In this document: one piece after another, positions 48,212 to 56,794 of the stretch
Position numbering within the stretch: position 1 is the first letter of the stretch
How the letters are laid out: every line of letters starts with the position of its first letter
Assembly: GCA_022482625.1 (NCBI GenBank)
Contig: JAKVOU010000001.1
Coordinates: 2,466,784-2,530,783, forward strand
Length of the DNA: 64,000 bases
Direction of reading: 5' to 3'
Source: Spirochaetia bacterium
GTDB taxonomy: Bacteria > Spirochaetota > Spirochaetia > Sphaerochaetales > Sphaerochaetaceae
Made by a program: the position numbers and the translations under genes
The notes under the pieces: model-generated
Told to the model about the DNA's origin: nothing
The model's database searches: none
What the model saw: the letters and a program-made list of their open reading frames with translations, nothing else

Positions 48212-50578
48212 TCAACTCAATAGGAACCAGATGGCAAGCGGCCTGGTGTTCATCGGAGCACGGAACAGATGCTTTTCTGCATTTACTGCTGCAGGAGTCC
48301 TGAATTGGAGTGCCCCTTCTTCCTGGGTAGCAAGCAGGGCACTGCTGATATGCCTTGCTTCATCTTCCAATCCGAATTCTTTCATCATCGCTGTAGCCAT
48401 CCATGCAGATCCGATGAGGATTTCATTGACCTGGACCTCAAGTGCATCTCCGCCGTCTGCCTCAAAGTGGGTCCGTTCCGGGGTTGCTATGAGCAGTGGT
48501 CCTCGGGTGCCATCCATATAGTTCATGAAATTATATTTGTAGAATGCCTTGAGATGTGAGACGATCATCTGTTGGGTGACGTAGTGCAACTTGTCGAAGT
48601 ACCCTGCCTTTTTCAGCAGATAGAAGCCGAATACAGCATCGGAACTAGTACAGTCGAAGTATTTGCCCTGGTCACACAATCGGAAATATTCTCCGTTGTA
48701 GAGGTGCTGGGCCATGGTCTTGTCAGCTTTTTTTGCAAGTACGGTGCACTCTTCTGCAAAATCCTGTTCTCCTTGCTTTGCTGCAAGGGAGGCCAGGACA
48801 AGAAGGGCGGCAAGCGTAAGTGAACCACTGAATGATGAATGTCCCTTGATCCCTAGGTTGTCCCATGTCGTATCACCGAATACCTGATGGTCAGGCAGTC
48901 CTGTCTGATCCAGTTGCCCGATCATGAAAGTTCCACAGGACTTCAGTTTTTCCCAGGTATCCTTGTCTATTTCTTTTGCAGTCAGTTTCGCATAGAGGTA
49001 ATAGCTGAGGATAAAACCTGGGTTGTTGTCTTTCCAAAGGTTGGAGTCATCCCGCATCTGGTACCCGTTGATCTTGGCAAAAGGATCTTCTGCCGCACTG
49101 CCCATGTCATGGGGTAACTTTCCTTCTACCAGGTTCTTTCGTAGTTCTTCTCGCCTGTAGATCATATTCATGTGGGGAATTTCCAATGGGATGGCATTGA
49201 GATAGTCCCTGAAGATGCAAGCTGTGAAATCCGGCCAGAACTTTGCCAGAGGGTACCATACGTAGGGCCAGATGTCGGAAGTATTGTAATAATAATAGCC
49301 GATGTCAAAACCTTCGATTATGGCTGCATGCTCACAGTTGCCGAGTATCGGTTCTTCGAACCCTTCATTGACTTGGCTGACACAGCCGGTCATCCATGCA
49401 GTTCCTGCATTGACGAAATACAGTTCGTTGATGGCTGCAGCTATCGTTTGCTTGGAGCATGAGGCAGCTTTCAGGAGCAGGGAAGTATGCCATCTGTGTA
49501 TCCTTTCTCTGAAAAGAGGTCCTGATAACATGGCAAGACGTCCGATGTCCAACGCATTTCTTCCGTTTGGACCGAAGTACTGTGTGTATTTTCGTAACCA
49601 TGCTCTTCCTTCGCCGAATTGGACCTGTGGAAAATCAAAGGCAAGGCAGAAACGGAAAGTGCAGGAACGGTTGCCGGCTATTTCTTCTCCTGACGTCACT
49701 GCCATGGCAAGAGCTTCATCCCAATGGGCCTGCCATGTGCAGCCAGTCTGGGGCAGCAGGCCTGTCATGTCGAACTGATGTTCTACCCAGGCTCTGGTAT
49801 ATTTCTGTTCTTCTGGTTTTTTTTCGACCATGTTCTGTCCGGCAAGGAAGCAGGCTTCACTGCTTTTCCTGCTGCATCCGTTTGCAGCGGCAACAAGCAG
49901 TTCTCCTTCCATTTCACCTCTGAGCAGGTGTTTTTCATGTCTTGTACCTATCGTTCCATGGAATAGGTCGGTTGCTACATAGGTTCCTGAATTTCCGGCA
50001 CTTGTCTGTGCCGGATAGAGCCTGCCACCTCTGTCGATGGTAGTCATAGGTCGGAATTTCCAGCCTAGAAGGTTTGGAAAGCACAGCAGACAGTCTACCA
50101 GCAGGGATTCTTCACCACGGTTGTCTACATATACATCGATGAAGGTTACCGGTAGGGATGAAGCTTTGTCGTCTTCAGGGATGATCGATGAGTAGAATTC
50201 GACGGTGATGTCGAACGGTACATCTTTGCCCTCATAGCGTTCCTGACAGACAGGAAAAAGCGAATGTACCGAGCGCTCGAATCTATTTGCAATGGCTCCT
50301 TCTTCGTTCAGATAAAAAGATCCCGATTTGTCTCCGTATTGCCATCGTAACTTAAGGAAGCAGGTGTCGATGTCCTGCTTGATATGAATGCCGCTTTGCA
50401 ATTGCCATCTGGAAAAATGTCCGTCCAGGTCCCTGCTGAAGACCGGGGCTCCTATGCCTCCGAAGAACATGCCGCATTTTGGGCCATCATCGTGGTTCCG
50501 TGCCTTGGGACGGTAACCTGTCCTGCCTTTTTCATATGACTGACCGTAATCCAATACTTCGCTGTATCTGTTCTTCAT
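48212..50578 (-). CDS. GH116-family glycoside hydrolase (GBA2-like)
   Basis: A 788-residue two-domain enzyme. An N-terminal beta-sandwich (GMFFGGIGAPVFSRDLDGHF ... WQLQSG) precedes an (alpha/alpha)6 barrel. In family 116 the nucleophile Glu sits in a segment like IIEGFDIGYYYYNTSDIWPYV, and the acid/base Asp in one like VFGDTTWDNLGIKG; both are present. There is no signal peptide, so it acts in the cytoplasm on imported beta-glucosides, beta-xylosides or similar. It is the last gene of an operon with a LacI regulator, an ABC importer and a second barrel protein. Confidence 0.82.
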   Translation of the reverse strand: MKNRYSEVLDYGQSYEKGRTGYRPKARNHDDGPKCGMFFGGIGAPVFSRDLDGHFSRWQLQSGIHIKQDIDTCFLKLRWQYGDKSGSFYLNEEGAIANRFERSVHSLFPVCQERYEGKDVPFDITVEFYSSIIPEDDKASSLPVTFIDVYVDNRGEESLLVDCLLCFPNLLGWKFRPMTTIDRGGRLYPAQTSAGNSGTYVATDLFHGTIGTRHEKHLLRGEMEGELLVAAANGCSRKSSEACFLAGQNMVEKKPEEQKYTRAWVEHQFDMTGLLPQTGCTWQAHWDEALAMAVTSGEEIAGNRSCTFRFCLAFDFPQVQFGEGRAWLRKYTQYFGPNGRNALDIGRLAMLSGPLFRERIHRWHTSLLLKAASCSKQTIAAAINELYFVNAGTAWMTGCVSQVNEGFEEPILGNCEHAAIIEGFDIGYYYYNTSDIWPYVWYPLAKFWPDFTACIFRDYLNAIPLEIPHMNMIYRREELRKNLVEGKLPHDMGSAAEDPFAKINGYQMRDDSNLWKDNNPGFILSYYLYAKLTAKEIDKDTWEKLKSCGTFMIGQLDQTGLPDHQVFGDTTWDNLGIKGHSSFSGSLTLAALLVLASLAAKQGEQDFAEECTVLAKKADKTMAQHLYNGEYFRLCDQGKYFDCTSSDAVFGFYLLKKAGYFDKLHYVTQQMIVSHLKAFYKYNFMNYMDGTRGPLLIATPERTHFEADGGDALEVQVNEILIGSAWMATAMMKEFGLEDEARHISSALLATQEEGALQFRTPAAVNAEKHLFRAPMNTRPLAIWFLLS

Positions 50579-50591
50579 CTATGTGCATCCT

Positions 50592-52613
50592 TCAAAACAT
50601 GTCTGGAAAGTTGACCGTTATCCTGTTGATACAGTCCAGCATGAGCACATGTACCCATGCTATGTCAATACCGAAATTTCCAAAGAAAGCCGATGGAGAA
50701 CCGAAATAATCCCATTGTGTCTGGTTGATCTGTTCAGGAACCCAACCATAGTATGCACTGCTTCTGCCAAGGGTATCTCCAGGACGGGATATGAGTTGTG
50801 ATGAAGCTTCTATGATAGTCCCTGCTTGCTTTGCATAGATATGATCCTGCGTGTAACGCGAAAGCCTGAGCAGGCTCCATGCAATCTGCGGTCCATAGAA
50901 ATCCAAGTGATGATGGGCTATGGAAACGGCTGACAGGCCCCTGGTATGGAAATTCCTTTTACCAAGCATTGAACCTTCCGGGAACACTATGTTGTCTTGG
51001 AAGATCCATGTGATGAGGAAATCTGCACAGGTTTTGATGAGGTCCAGGCAATCTTCGGTATGGAAGTCCGGAAGTTCATAACAATCGAGCATGGCATCCA
51101 TCAAAGCTAGTCCGGCTTCCTTGTCACATGAATCAGCATCGAGCGTGTCCGCATAGAATTCGCCTTTTCGAATCAGATCGGCGTAGTATGCATAGGCTTT
51201 CCTGATAGATTCGGTTATAGTTGCATCAGATACAATCCGGCTGTAGTTGACCATCAGCGAAAGAATATGTGCACCGTTCGTACCGATTGCGTTGACACAG
51301 GTTCCCTGGCAGTCCCACCACCTGCCGTAACTTCCGTCCTGTAGCTGATGCTCTGCATAGAATGCAACGACTCTTCTTACCACATCGAGATATTTCCTGC
51401 CATTTTTTTCGCCGAGGAGGGTATAGATCCGCAGGTATGCAGACATGGCTTCTCCGTTGCATCTGGCGTTGATCAGATTGCGGAATTCATTGTGTTCCCC
51501 TATGCCGAGGTACCCGCCCCAGATATCCTTCCGTAGGTCATGGCAGTCCATGAAATGCCCTGGGCTCCGTTCTGCCTGAAGAAAATACTCTGCAATGCCT
51601 ATGCCTAGGTCATGATAGAGTTGATCTGGCGGCAGACTGAACTTTTGTTCTTCTTTTTTGAGAATGTCTGCAATCTGCGGGGACATCCCAGCCTTGAGGT
51701 CTCCTATGTCCGTTTCAAGGAAAATGCAGGCAGCTTCAAGGCTTTTGACCAAGAAAGAAGCACTTGTGAATTCATAGATAGGCTGGTAGTCTCCGTTACC
51801 TTCGCCCATTTTTACATATGCCAGTTTTCCTTCCTTTCTGGTCAAAAAAAGCAGATGTCTGAGTAGAAGTCCTCTGAAATCTGCAAGGTTGAGTGCGGGT
51901 TTTTGTAAATCTTTTTCTGAAGAAAAGAAAGCCGTGACAAATCTGTTATAGAAAGCAAATTGCCTTGTCTGTTCTGCAAAACCTATATAGTATTCCTGGC
52001 TTATTTCCTGGCCAGCTTCCAGAGCTATGGAAGAGGAATCTTCTGAAGCTGAAGTGTCTTCAAGTGTCTGTTTGCCTCCGTAGCAGTATGGCCATTCTTC
52101 TGCCGGCAGCCGATAGGTGACACTGCCAGTGTCCCAGCTGACGCTGGTCTTGATGGTATTTGCCCTATGGCCTGCAATAAAGACATTGTTTCTGTCTGTT
52201 TTCTGAATGCAACCCGGTATGGACATCCTTGTTTCGATGAAGGACCATTGCCTTGCAATATCCAGATTGGGGAAAATACCTTTGCCTTTGAGATTTTTCC
52301 TGTACAATACGCAAGGAATGAATATTTCAGCATCGTCATCCAGCCCTTGGTGCGCTATTGATAGCTTGAGTTCATAGTTGCCGGCTTGGCGTACCTGTAC
52401 ATGCCTTGTTATCTTCATGAAAGGGCCGCCTGTCTGGATTTCATCATCAATTGACAGTTTGTTGAAATCATAGCGAAAGATTCCATCTCGCTGTTCTGTC
52501 CTATGGCAAGCCAGCTCAGTCCTATTGCACCGTACTTTGGTGGTAAGGACTATGCTTCTTGTTTCTGAGAATGAAAATTCAAATCCGTCTTCCATCGGTT
52601 TTTCCTCGAACAT
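50592..52613 (-). CDS. Unassigned (alpha/alpha)-barrel glycosidase-like protein
   Basis: A 673-residue protein with no family I can name. The first 260 residues are beta-rich (SFSETRSIVLTTKVRCN, KLSIAHQGLDDDAEIFIP), like a sandwich domain. The rest alternates helices with glycine/aromatic loops (GIGEHNEFRNLINARCNGEAMSAYLRI, GSYGRWWDCQGTCVNAIGTNG, GPQIAWSLLRLSRYT) as in six-hairpin glycosidases. There is no signal peptide. ATG 52613 follows the permease stop by 7 bases; the frame also extends to 52658 inside that gene. Its position between ABC genes and GH116 suggests it acts on the same imported glycan. Confidence 0.7.
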   Translation of the reverse strand: MFEEKPMEDGFEFSFSETRSIVLTTKVRCNRTELACHRTEQRDGIFRYDFNKLSIDDEIQTGGPFMKITRHVQVRQAGNYELKLSIAHQGLDDDAEIFIPCVLYRKNLKGKGIFPNLDIARQWSFIETRMSIPGCIQKTDRNNVFIAGHRANTIKTSVSWDTGSVTYRLPAEEWPYCYGGKQTLEDTSASEDSSSIALEAGQEISQEYYIGFAEQTRQFAFYNRFVTAFFSSEKDLQKPALNLADFRGLLLRHLLFLTRKEGKLAYVKMGEGNGDYQPIYEFTSASFLVKSLEAACIFLETDIGDLKAGMSPQIADILKKEEQKFSLPPDQLYHDLGIGIAEYFLQAERSPGHFMDCHDLRKDIWGGYLGIGEHNEFRNLINARCNGEAMSAYLRIYTLLGEKNGRKYLDVVRRVVAFYAEHQLQDGSYGRWWDCQGTCVNAIGTNGAHILSLMVNYSRIVSDATITESIRKAYAYYADLIRKGEFYADTLDADSCDKEAGLALMDAMLDCYELPDFHTEDCLDLIKTCADFLITWIFQDNIVFPEGSMLGKRNFHTRGLSAVSIAHHHLDFYGPQIAWSLLRLSRYTQDHIYAKQAGTIIEASSQLISRPGDTLGRSSAYYGWVPEQINQTQWDYFGSPSAFFGNFGIDIAWVHVLMLDCINRITVNFPDMF

Positions 52614-52620
52614 ATTAGCT

Positions 52621-53451
52621 TTAACCTTTGATGCCTGATAATGCAATGCTTTCGACAATCTGTTTTCTGAAAATTACATAGAAGATGAACTGTGGTACCG
52701 AAGCGATGACGGCTCCTGCAAGTATCAAGGCGTATTGGGTACCGTGGCTACCTTGGAAGTTGGCTATGCCGACTGTAATGGTATACTTTTCCGTATCATT
52801 CAGGACGATCAGGGGCCAGAGGAAATCGTTCCAGCTGTTGATGAATGACAGAATGGTGACGGTAGCCAGTGCCGAAGATCCTAAGGGAAGTATGATTGAC
52901 CTGAATATCTTGAAACGGTTTGCCCCATCGATGAATGCTGATTCTTCAAGTGCATCAGGAATACCTTCGAAGAATTGCTTGAGGATGAAGATGCCGATCG
53001 GCAATGAAACCCTTGGCAAGACAGCTGCCATGAAGTTGTTTATCAATCCATAGCTGTTGAACTGCAGGTAAAGAGGAATGATAAGTACTTGGAAAGGCAC
53101 CATCATACCGGCCATGACCATCCAGAAGAGGATGTTCCGACCTTTGAATTTGATCTTTGCGAAAGCATAGGCAATCGGTGCATCGACGATAAGCGTCATC
53201 ACCATGGTAAGGCCTGCGATCACTATGCTGTTCAGCAACCAGTTGAGTATGTAGGTGGAGGTGAAGGCCTTGATGTAATTCGCCAATGTAGGATGCTGGG
53301 GAAAAAAGTGGAAAGTCTTTGCTACTACTTCATCTTCCAAATGCAGGGAGGTAAGCACCATCCATAGGAAGGGAAAGACCCAAACTGCGAGGATGAACAG
53401 CTCGAAGATCCTGAGAAGTATCCGACCTGCCGAGTTTCTACTGGTTGTCAT
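52621..53451 (-). CDS. ABC sugar transporter permease, MalG type
   Basis: A 276-residue permease with six helices. The EAA loop is EESAFIDGANRFKIFRSIILPL and the end is VESIALSGIKG. Its start overlaps the preceding permease gene by 14 bases. It belongs with the permease at 53438-54310 and the binding protein at 54373-55641; no ATPase gene is present. Confidence 0.9.
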   Translation of the reverse strand: MTTSRNSAGRILLRIFELFILAVWVFPFLWMVLTSLHLEDEVVAKTFHFFPQHPTLANYIKAFTSTYILNWLLNSIVIAGLTMVMTLIVDAPIAYAFAKIKFKGRNILFWMVMAGMMVPFQVLIIPLYLQFNSYGLINNFMAAVLPRVSLPIGIFILKQFFEGIPDALEESAFIDGANRFKIFRSIILPLGSSALATVTILSFINSWNDFLWPLIVLNDTEKYTITVGIANFQGSHGTQYALILAGAVIASVPQFIFYVIFRKQIVESIALSGIKG

Positions 53452-54310
53452 ATTTGCCTCCGAGTTTGTTCAGCAGTAAGGAAGAAACGAGGATGATAAT
53501 GAAGAGAACGTAGCTCATAGCTGCGGAATATCCCATCTTGAAGTATTGGAAGCCGGTTTCGTAGACATATTGGATAAGCACCCTTGTCGTTCCATAAGGG
53601 CCTCCTCCTGTCATGACGAATACCTGACCGAAGACATTGAATGAAGCAATTACCTGGAGAATCAGACAAAGGCTGATGGTCGGCATAAGAAGCGGTATGG
53701 TAATCTTTGTCACTTGTTGCCGATAAGAAGCTCCGTCCATTTCTGCCGATTCATAGATTTCCTTTGAAATCTGTCGTATACCGGCTGACATCAGGATCAT
53801 ATTGAAGCCTGCGGTCCACCAGAATGTGGCGATGCAGACCGACCACATGGCCCATTTGGGATCTGTCAGCCAGCCGACAGGCTTTCCACCCAATGAGACG
53901 ATTACATGGTTGAAAAGTCCGTACTGTTTCTGCATCAGCCAAGCCCAGAGGGTGCTTACTACGGTCATGGAAAATATGTAAGGGACGAAGAAGATGTTTT
54001 CTCCTGCTTTTCTGAACGGAGACTTTGAATTTACGTACAATGCCATCAGAAATCCCAGGGCAAGCAGGACCGGAGTAGTGATGAGTACGAATTCAAGTGT
54101 ATGCCAGAGGGAAGAATAGAACTTGCTGTCATGGAACATGGAGATGTAGTTCTTTATTCCTATGAATGTACTGCTTCCCAATATATTGTACTTGAAGAAG
54201 CTGATGTACAGTCCGTACATCAATGGATAAATCATGAAGAGAGTAAATACAATCAGAAAGGGAAGACTGAAAATAAGGCCATCCCTATTGTTCTTGTTGC
54301 CTGGAATCAT
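53438..54310 (-). CDS. ABC sugar transporter permease, MalF type
   Basis: A 290-residue permease. The EAA loop is ESAEMDGASYRQQVTKITIPLL, and FVMTGGGPYGTTRVLIQYVYETGF is the typical C-terminal segment. TTAGGGG precedes the ATG. An intercistronic hairpin (54326-54350) separates it from the binding-protein gene. Confidence 0.9.
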   Translation of the reverse strand: MIPGNKNNRDGLIFSLPFLIVFTLFMIYPLMYGLYISFFKYNILGSSTFIGIKNYISMFHDSKFYSSLWHTLEFVLITTPVLLALGFLMALYVNSKSPFRKAGENIFFVPYIFSMTVVSTLWAWLMQKQYGLFNHVIVSLGGKPVGWLTDPKWAMWSVCIATFWWTAGFNMILMSAGIRQISKEIYESAEMDGASYRQQVTKITIPLLMPTISLCLILQVIASFNVFGQVFVMTGGGPYGTTRVLIQYVYETGFQYFKMGYSAAMSYVLFIIILVSSLLLNKLGGKYDNQ

Positions 54311-54325
54311 GTGTTGCCCCTAACA

Positions 54326-54350
54326 GGCGGGGAAAAGGAATTTCCCCGCC
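54326..54350 (-). promoter_or_regulatory. Intercistronic hairpin between binding-protein and permease genes
   Basis: GGCGGGGAAA, AGGAA loop, TTTCCCCGCC: a perfect G+C-rich 10-bp stem ending 16 bases before the permease ATG. It has the same placement as the hairpins at 19478 and 60304. Confidence 0.8.
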
Positions 54351-54372
54351 ATATGTGTTGTTGTTTGCCCGA

Positions 54373-55641
54373 TCAGTATGTTGCGATGATCTCGTTGATC
54401 TTCTTTTCCATACTGGCAAGAGCTGTCTTGGGATCGGTATTGTTGGCTACTGCATATTCGAGCAGGTCGCTTATCGTCCCGTAGATTTCGTTCCATGCAG
54501 CAGTATCAGGAGGTGCTACGGTACTTGCAGCTGCAGCTGCATAGCCACTTCTGTACGGCATGGCCTTGAATGCTTCGCTTTCCTGTACGGATGTCCTTGT
54601 AGGAATATGTCCTGCTTTTGCCCACATTTCGCCATGTGCTGTTATCCAGAGCATGCAGTCGAGGGTATCCTTGACAAGTTGGGGGTCACTTGCTTTGTCT
54701 GCAGGAATAGCAAGGGTATGGCTACCTGTCCATGCGGCAGGTTTGCCAAGAAGTCCTGGAAGAGGAACAGCGGTAAAATGCAGGTCTTGAGCCGATTCGA
54801 AGGTACCGGTTGCCCAGACACCATTGAAGTGGAATCCGGCTTCACCGAGCTTGAAGGTGTTTACTGAAGTATCATAATCGAGTCCCTTGGGTGTGACTCC
54901 TTCATTTACCATGTCCTGCAAAGCTGTCAAAGCCTTTATACCATACTCGTTGTTGAAGTTGGCTTTGCTGTTGTCTGCAGTAAGGAAGGTACCGCCTTGC
55001 TGATAGATCATGCTGAAGAACAACCTGGTCAGTGTATAGGCCTTGTAGACTGCGGTGGTATTGTCACATGCAATACCCATGTTGCCGGTTGCCTCAATTG
55101 CCTTTGCATCGGAGAGCAACTCATCCATTGTCTTCGGCAGTTCCGTGATTCCTGCTTTCTTCATCAGATCTGTATTTGCATACATGATCAGAGGATGTAC
55201 ATCCAATGGGAGTGCATAGAGCTTTCCGTCTGTCTTGCAGGCATTGAGAGGGGCTGCAACGAAATCATCCAGAGGTGCATTCATTGAAGAAAGGTAACCG
55301 TCCAAGGCAAGCAATTGCCCGTTGGGGACGTAATTCCTCAGATTTGCCTGGTGGATGACGACCATATCAGGGGCAGTTCCTGCAGCCAAGGCTGCAGTCA
55401 GCTTCGTGTAGTAGTTGTCAAATTTGACAGTATCGGTCTTCATCTGGATATCCGTATGGGTAGCATTGAACTTGTCGATGATAGCATCGAAGAATTCTCC
55501 GTCCCCACCTGTAAACAATGACCAGAATGTTACGACCCTTGGTCCTTTTGCTGCGGCTGTTTCAGGTTGTGCCTGTGCACCGACACTGAAAGTTGCCAAG
55601 CTGGCTGCCAATAGCATGGCCAACAGCTTTTTTGTTTTCAT
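54373..55641 (-). CDS. ABC sugar-binding protein
   Basis: A 422-residue family 1 solute-binding protein. The signal peptide ends SVGAQAQPE, with no lipobox. The mature chain begins VVTFWSLFTGGDGEFFDAIIDKFNATHTDIQ, then TAPDMVVIHQANL and the C-terminal WITAHGEMWAKAGHIPTR. GGAGG lies upstream. It follows the LacI gene by 33 bases and is probably on the same transcript. It delivers the substrate for the GH116 and barrel enzymes. Confidence 0.9.
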   Translation of the reverse strand: MKTKKLLAMLLAASLATFSVGAQAQPETAAAKGPRVVTFWSLFTGGDGEFFDAIIDKFNATHTDIQMKTDTVKFDNYYTKLTAALAAGTAPDMVVIHQANLRNYVPNGQLLALDGYLSSMNAPLDDFVAAPLNACKTDGKLYALPLDVHPLIMYANTDLMKKAGITELPKTMDELLSDAKAIEATGNMGIACDNTTAVYKAYTLTRLFFSMIYQQGGTFLTADNSKANFNNEYGIKALTALQDMVNEGVTPKGLDYDTSVNTFKLGEAGFHFNGVWATGTFESAQDLHFTAVPLPGLLGKPAAWTGSHTLAIPADKASDPQLVKDTLDCMLWITAHGEMWAKAGHIPTRTSVQESEAFKAMPYRSGYAAAAASTVAPPDTAAWNEIYGTISDLLEYAVANNTDPKTALASMEKKINEIIATY

Positions 55642-55674
55642 AAATTTTCCTCCTGTTTTTTGCTTTCGCCATAT

Positions 55675-56676
55675 TTATTCAGGGCAAGATTCCCTGAAAA
55701 TTAACCGCGTCTTGAGTTCTATGCTTTTGTAATCAAGCTGTGGGTCCTCGATATGTCTCATCAGTTCTTCTGCTGCCGTGGCACCTAGGGAAAATTTCTG
55801 TACGTCAACGGTACTGAGACTTGGTTGCAGGAACTGCGATATCTGCAGGTTGTCATAACCAAAGACTTCGATATCAGTGGGTACGCTGAATCCATTTTCG
55901 CTGAGAGATTTCAACACGCCGATGGCAAGCAGGTCATTGAAGCAGCAGATAGCTGTGAAATTACGTGATTTGTTCACATCATGGTTGACTGCACTGTATC
56001 CGTCTTCTATATGTCCGACGGTCCTGTGTACATATTTCGGATCCTCCGACAGTCCGGCATCTCTCATGGCCTTCAGATGTCCCTGAAGTCTCAGTTCTGA
56101 GTTCCGTACGTTCTGTGGACCTGCAATATAGAGTATATGCCTGTGGCCTTTTGCTATTAGTTTTTGTGTAACCCTATACTGGGCATCAAAATCATCATGT
56201 ACGATTGAATGATCGTCTATGCCCTGGATACCTCTTCCTACGAAAAAGTAAGGTATTTCCAGGTTCTTGTAAAATTGTAAGGTTGCTTCATTGAGATCTA
56301 CAGGGACAATCAGCAGGCCATCGACGTTTCTGCTTGAGAAAAGCTTGACATCTGCCAATTCCTCTTCGGCTTTTTCCTCCGTGTTTACCAGAATCATGTG
56401 GTAGCCGTAGCTCCTTACTACGCTTTCGATTCCTCTTACTACATCTGCAAAGAAGGGATTTGATGAATCTGCTGAAACTACTCCGATGATTCTGGAATGC
56501 CTGGAGCGGAGACTGGAAGCTATGGAATTATAGATATACCCCATTTCATTGGCTTTCTGCCGTATGGTATTCCTGGAAGTCTCACTGAGCTTCCTGTCTC
56601 CCCTCAAGGCTCTGGAAACTGTGTTGATTGAGTATCCGGTAGCCTCTGCAATATCTTTCATCAATACCCTGCTCAT
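55675..56676 (-). CDS. LacI-family transcriptional regulator
   Basis: A 333-residue regulator. The HTH is LMKDIAEATGYSINTVSRALRGDRKLS, with hinge EMGYIYNSIASSLR and sensor domain IIGVVSADSSNPFFADVVRG ... CCFNDLLAIGVLKSL. It appears to head the operon lacI-SBP-permeases-barrel protein-GH116. No ribosome-binding site precedes the ATG, and weak promoter hexamers end 6 bases before it. A CG-centred 14-bp palindrome lies 79 bases upstream. Confidence 0.9.
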   Translation of the reverse strand: MSRVLMKDIAEATGYSINTVSRALRGDRKLSETSRNTIRQKANEMGYIYNSIASSLRSRHSRIIGVVSADSSNPFFADVVRGIESVVRSYGYHMILVNTEEKAEEELADVKLFSSRNVDGLLIVPVDLNEATLQFYKNLEIPYFFVGRGIQGIDDHSIVHDDFDAQYRVTQKLIAKGHRHILYIAGPQNVRNSELRLQGHLKAMRDAGLSEDPKYVHRTVGHIEDGYSAVNHDVNKSRNFTAICCFNDLLAIGVLKSLSENGFSVPTDIEVFGYDNLQISQFLQPSLSTVDVQKFSLGATAAEELMRHIEDPQLDYKSIELKTRLIFRESCPE

Positions 56677-56682
56677 GGATTA

Positions 56683-56711
56683 ATAGTAACATGATAGTGT
56701 AGGTAATGCAA
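56683..56711 (-). promoter_or_regulatory. Possible promoter of LacI gene, ending 6 bases before the ATG
   Basis: TTGCAT, 17 bases, TACTAT, then taatcc and the ATG. It is weaker than the other two LacI promoters (3/6 and 4/6 matches) but has identical spacing. Confidence 0.4.
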
Positions 56712-56754
56712 GAAAAATATTGTTATAATTTATTTGTGTATAAAAAGATACTTA

Positions 56755-56768
56755 GATTAACGTTAATC
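56755..56768. promoter_or_regulatory. Candidate LacI operator
   Basis: GATTAACGTTAATC, a perfect 14-bp palindrome with central CG, in the AT-rich gap upstream of the LacI gene. Probably the autoregulatory site of the GH116 operon. Confidence 0.6.
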
Positions 56769-56794
56769 CTATGGTCTGACTTTAACATCCAATT

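Noticed and set aside
48231-50801. Long plus-strand frames over the GH116 gene
   Set aside because: They are antisense shadows of a well-supported gene and show no domain pattern.
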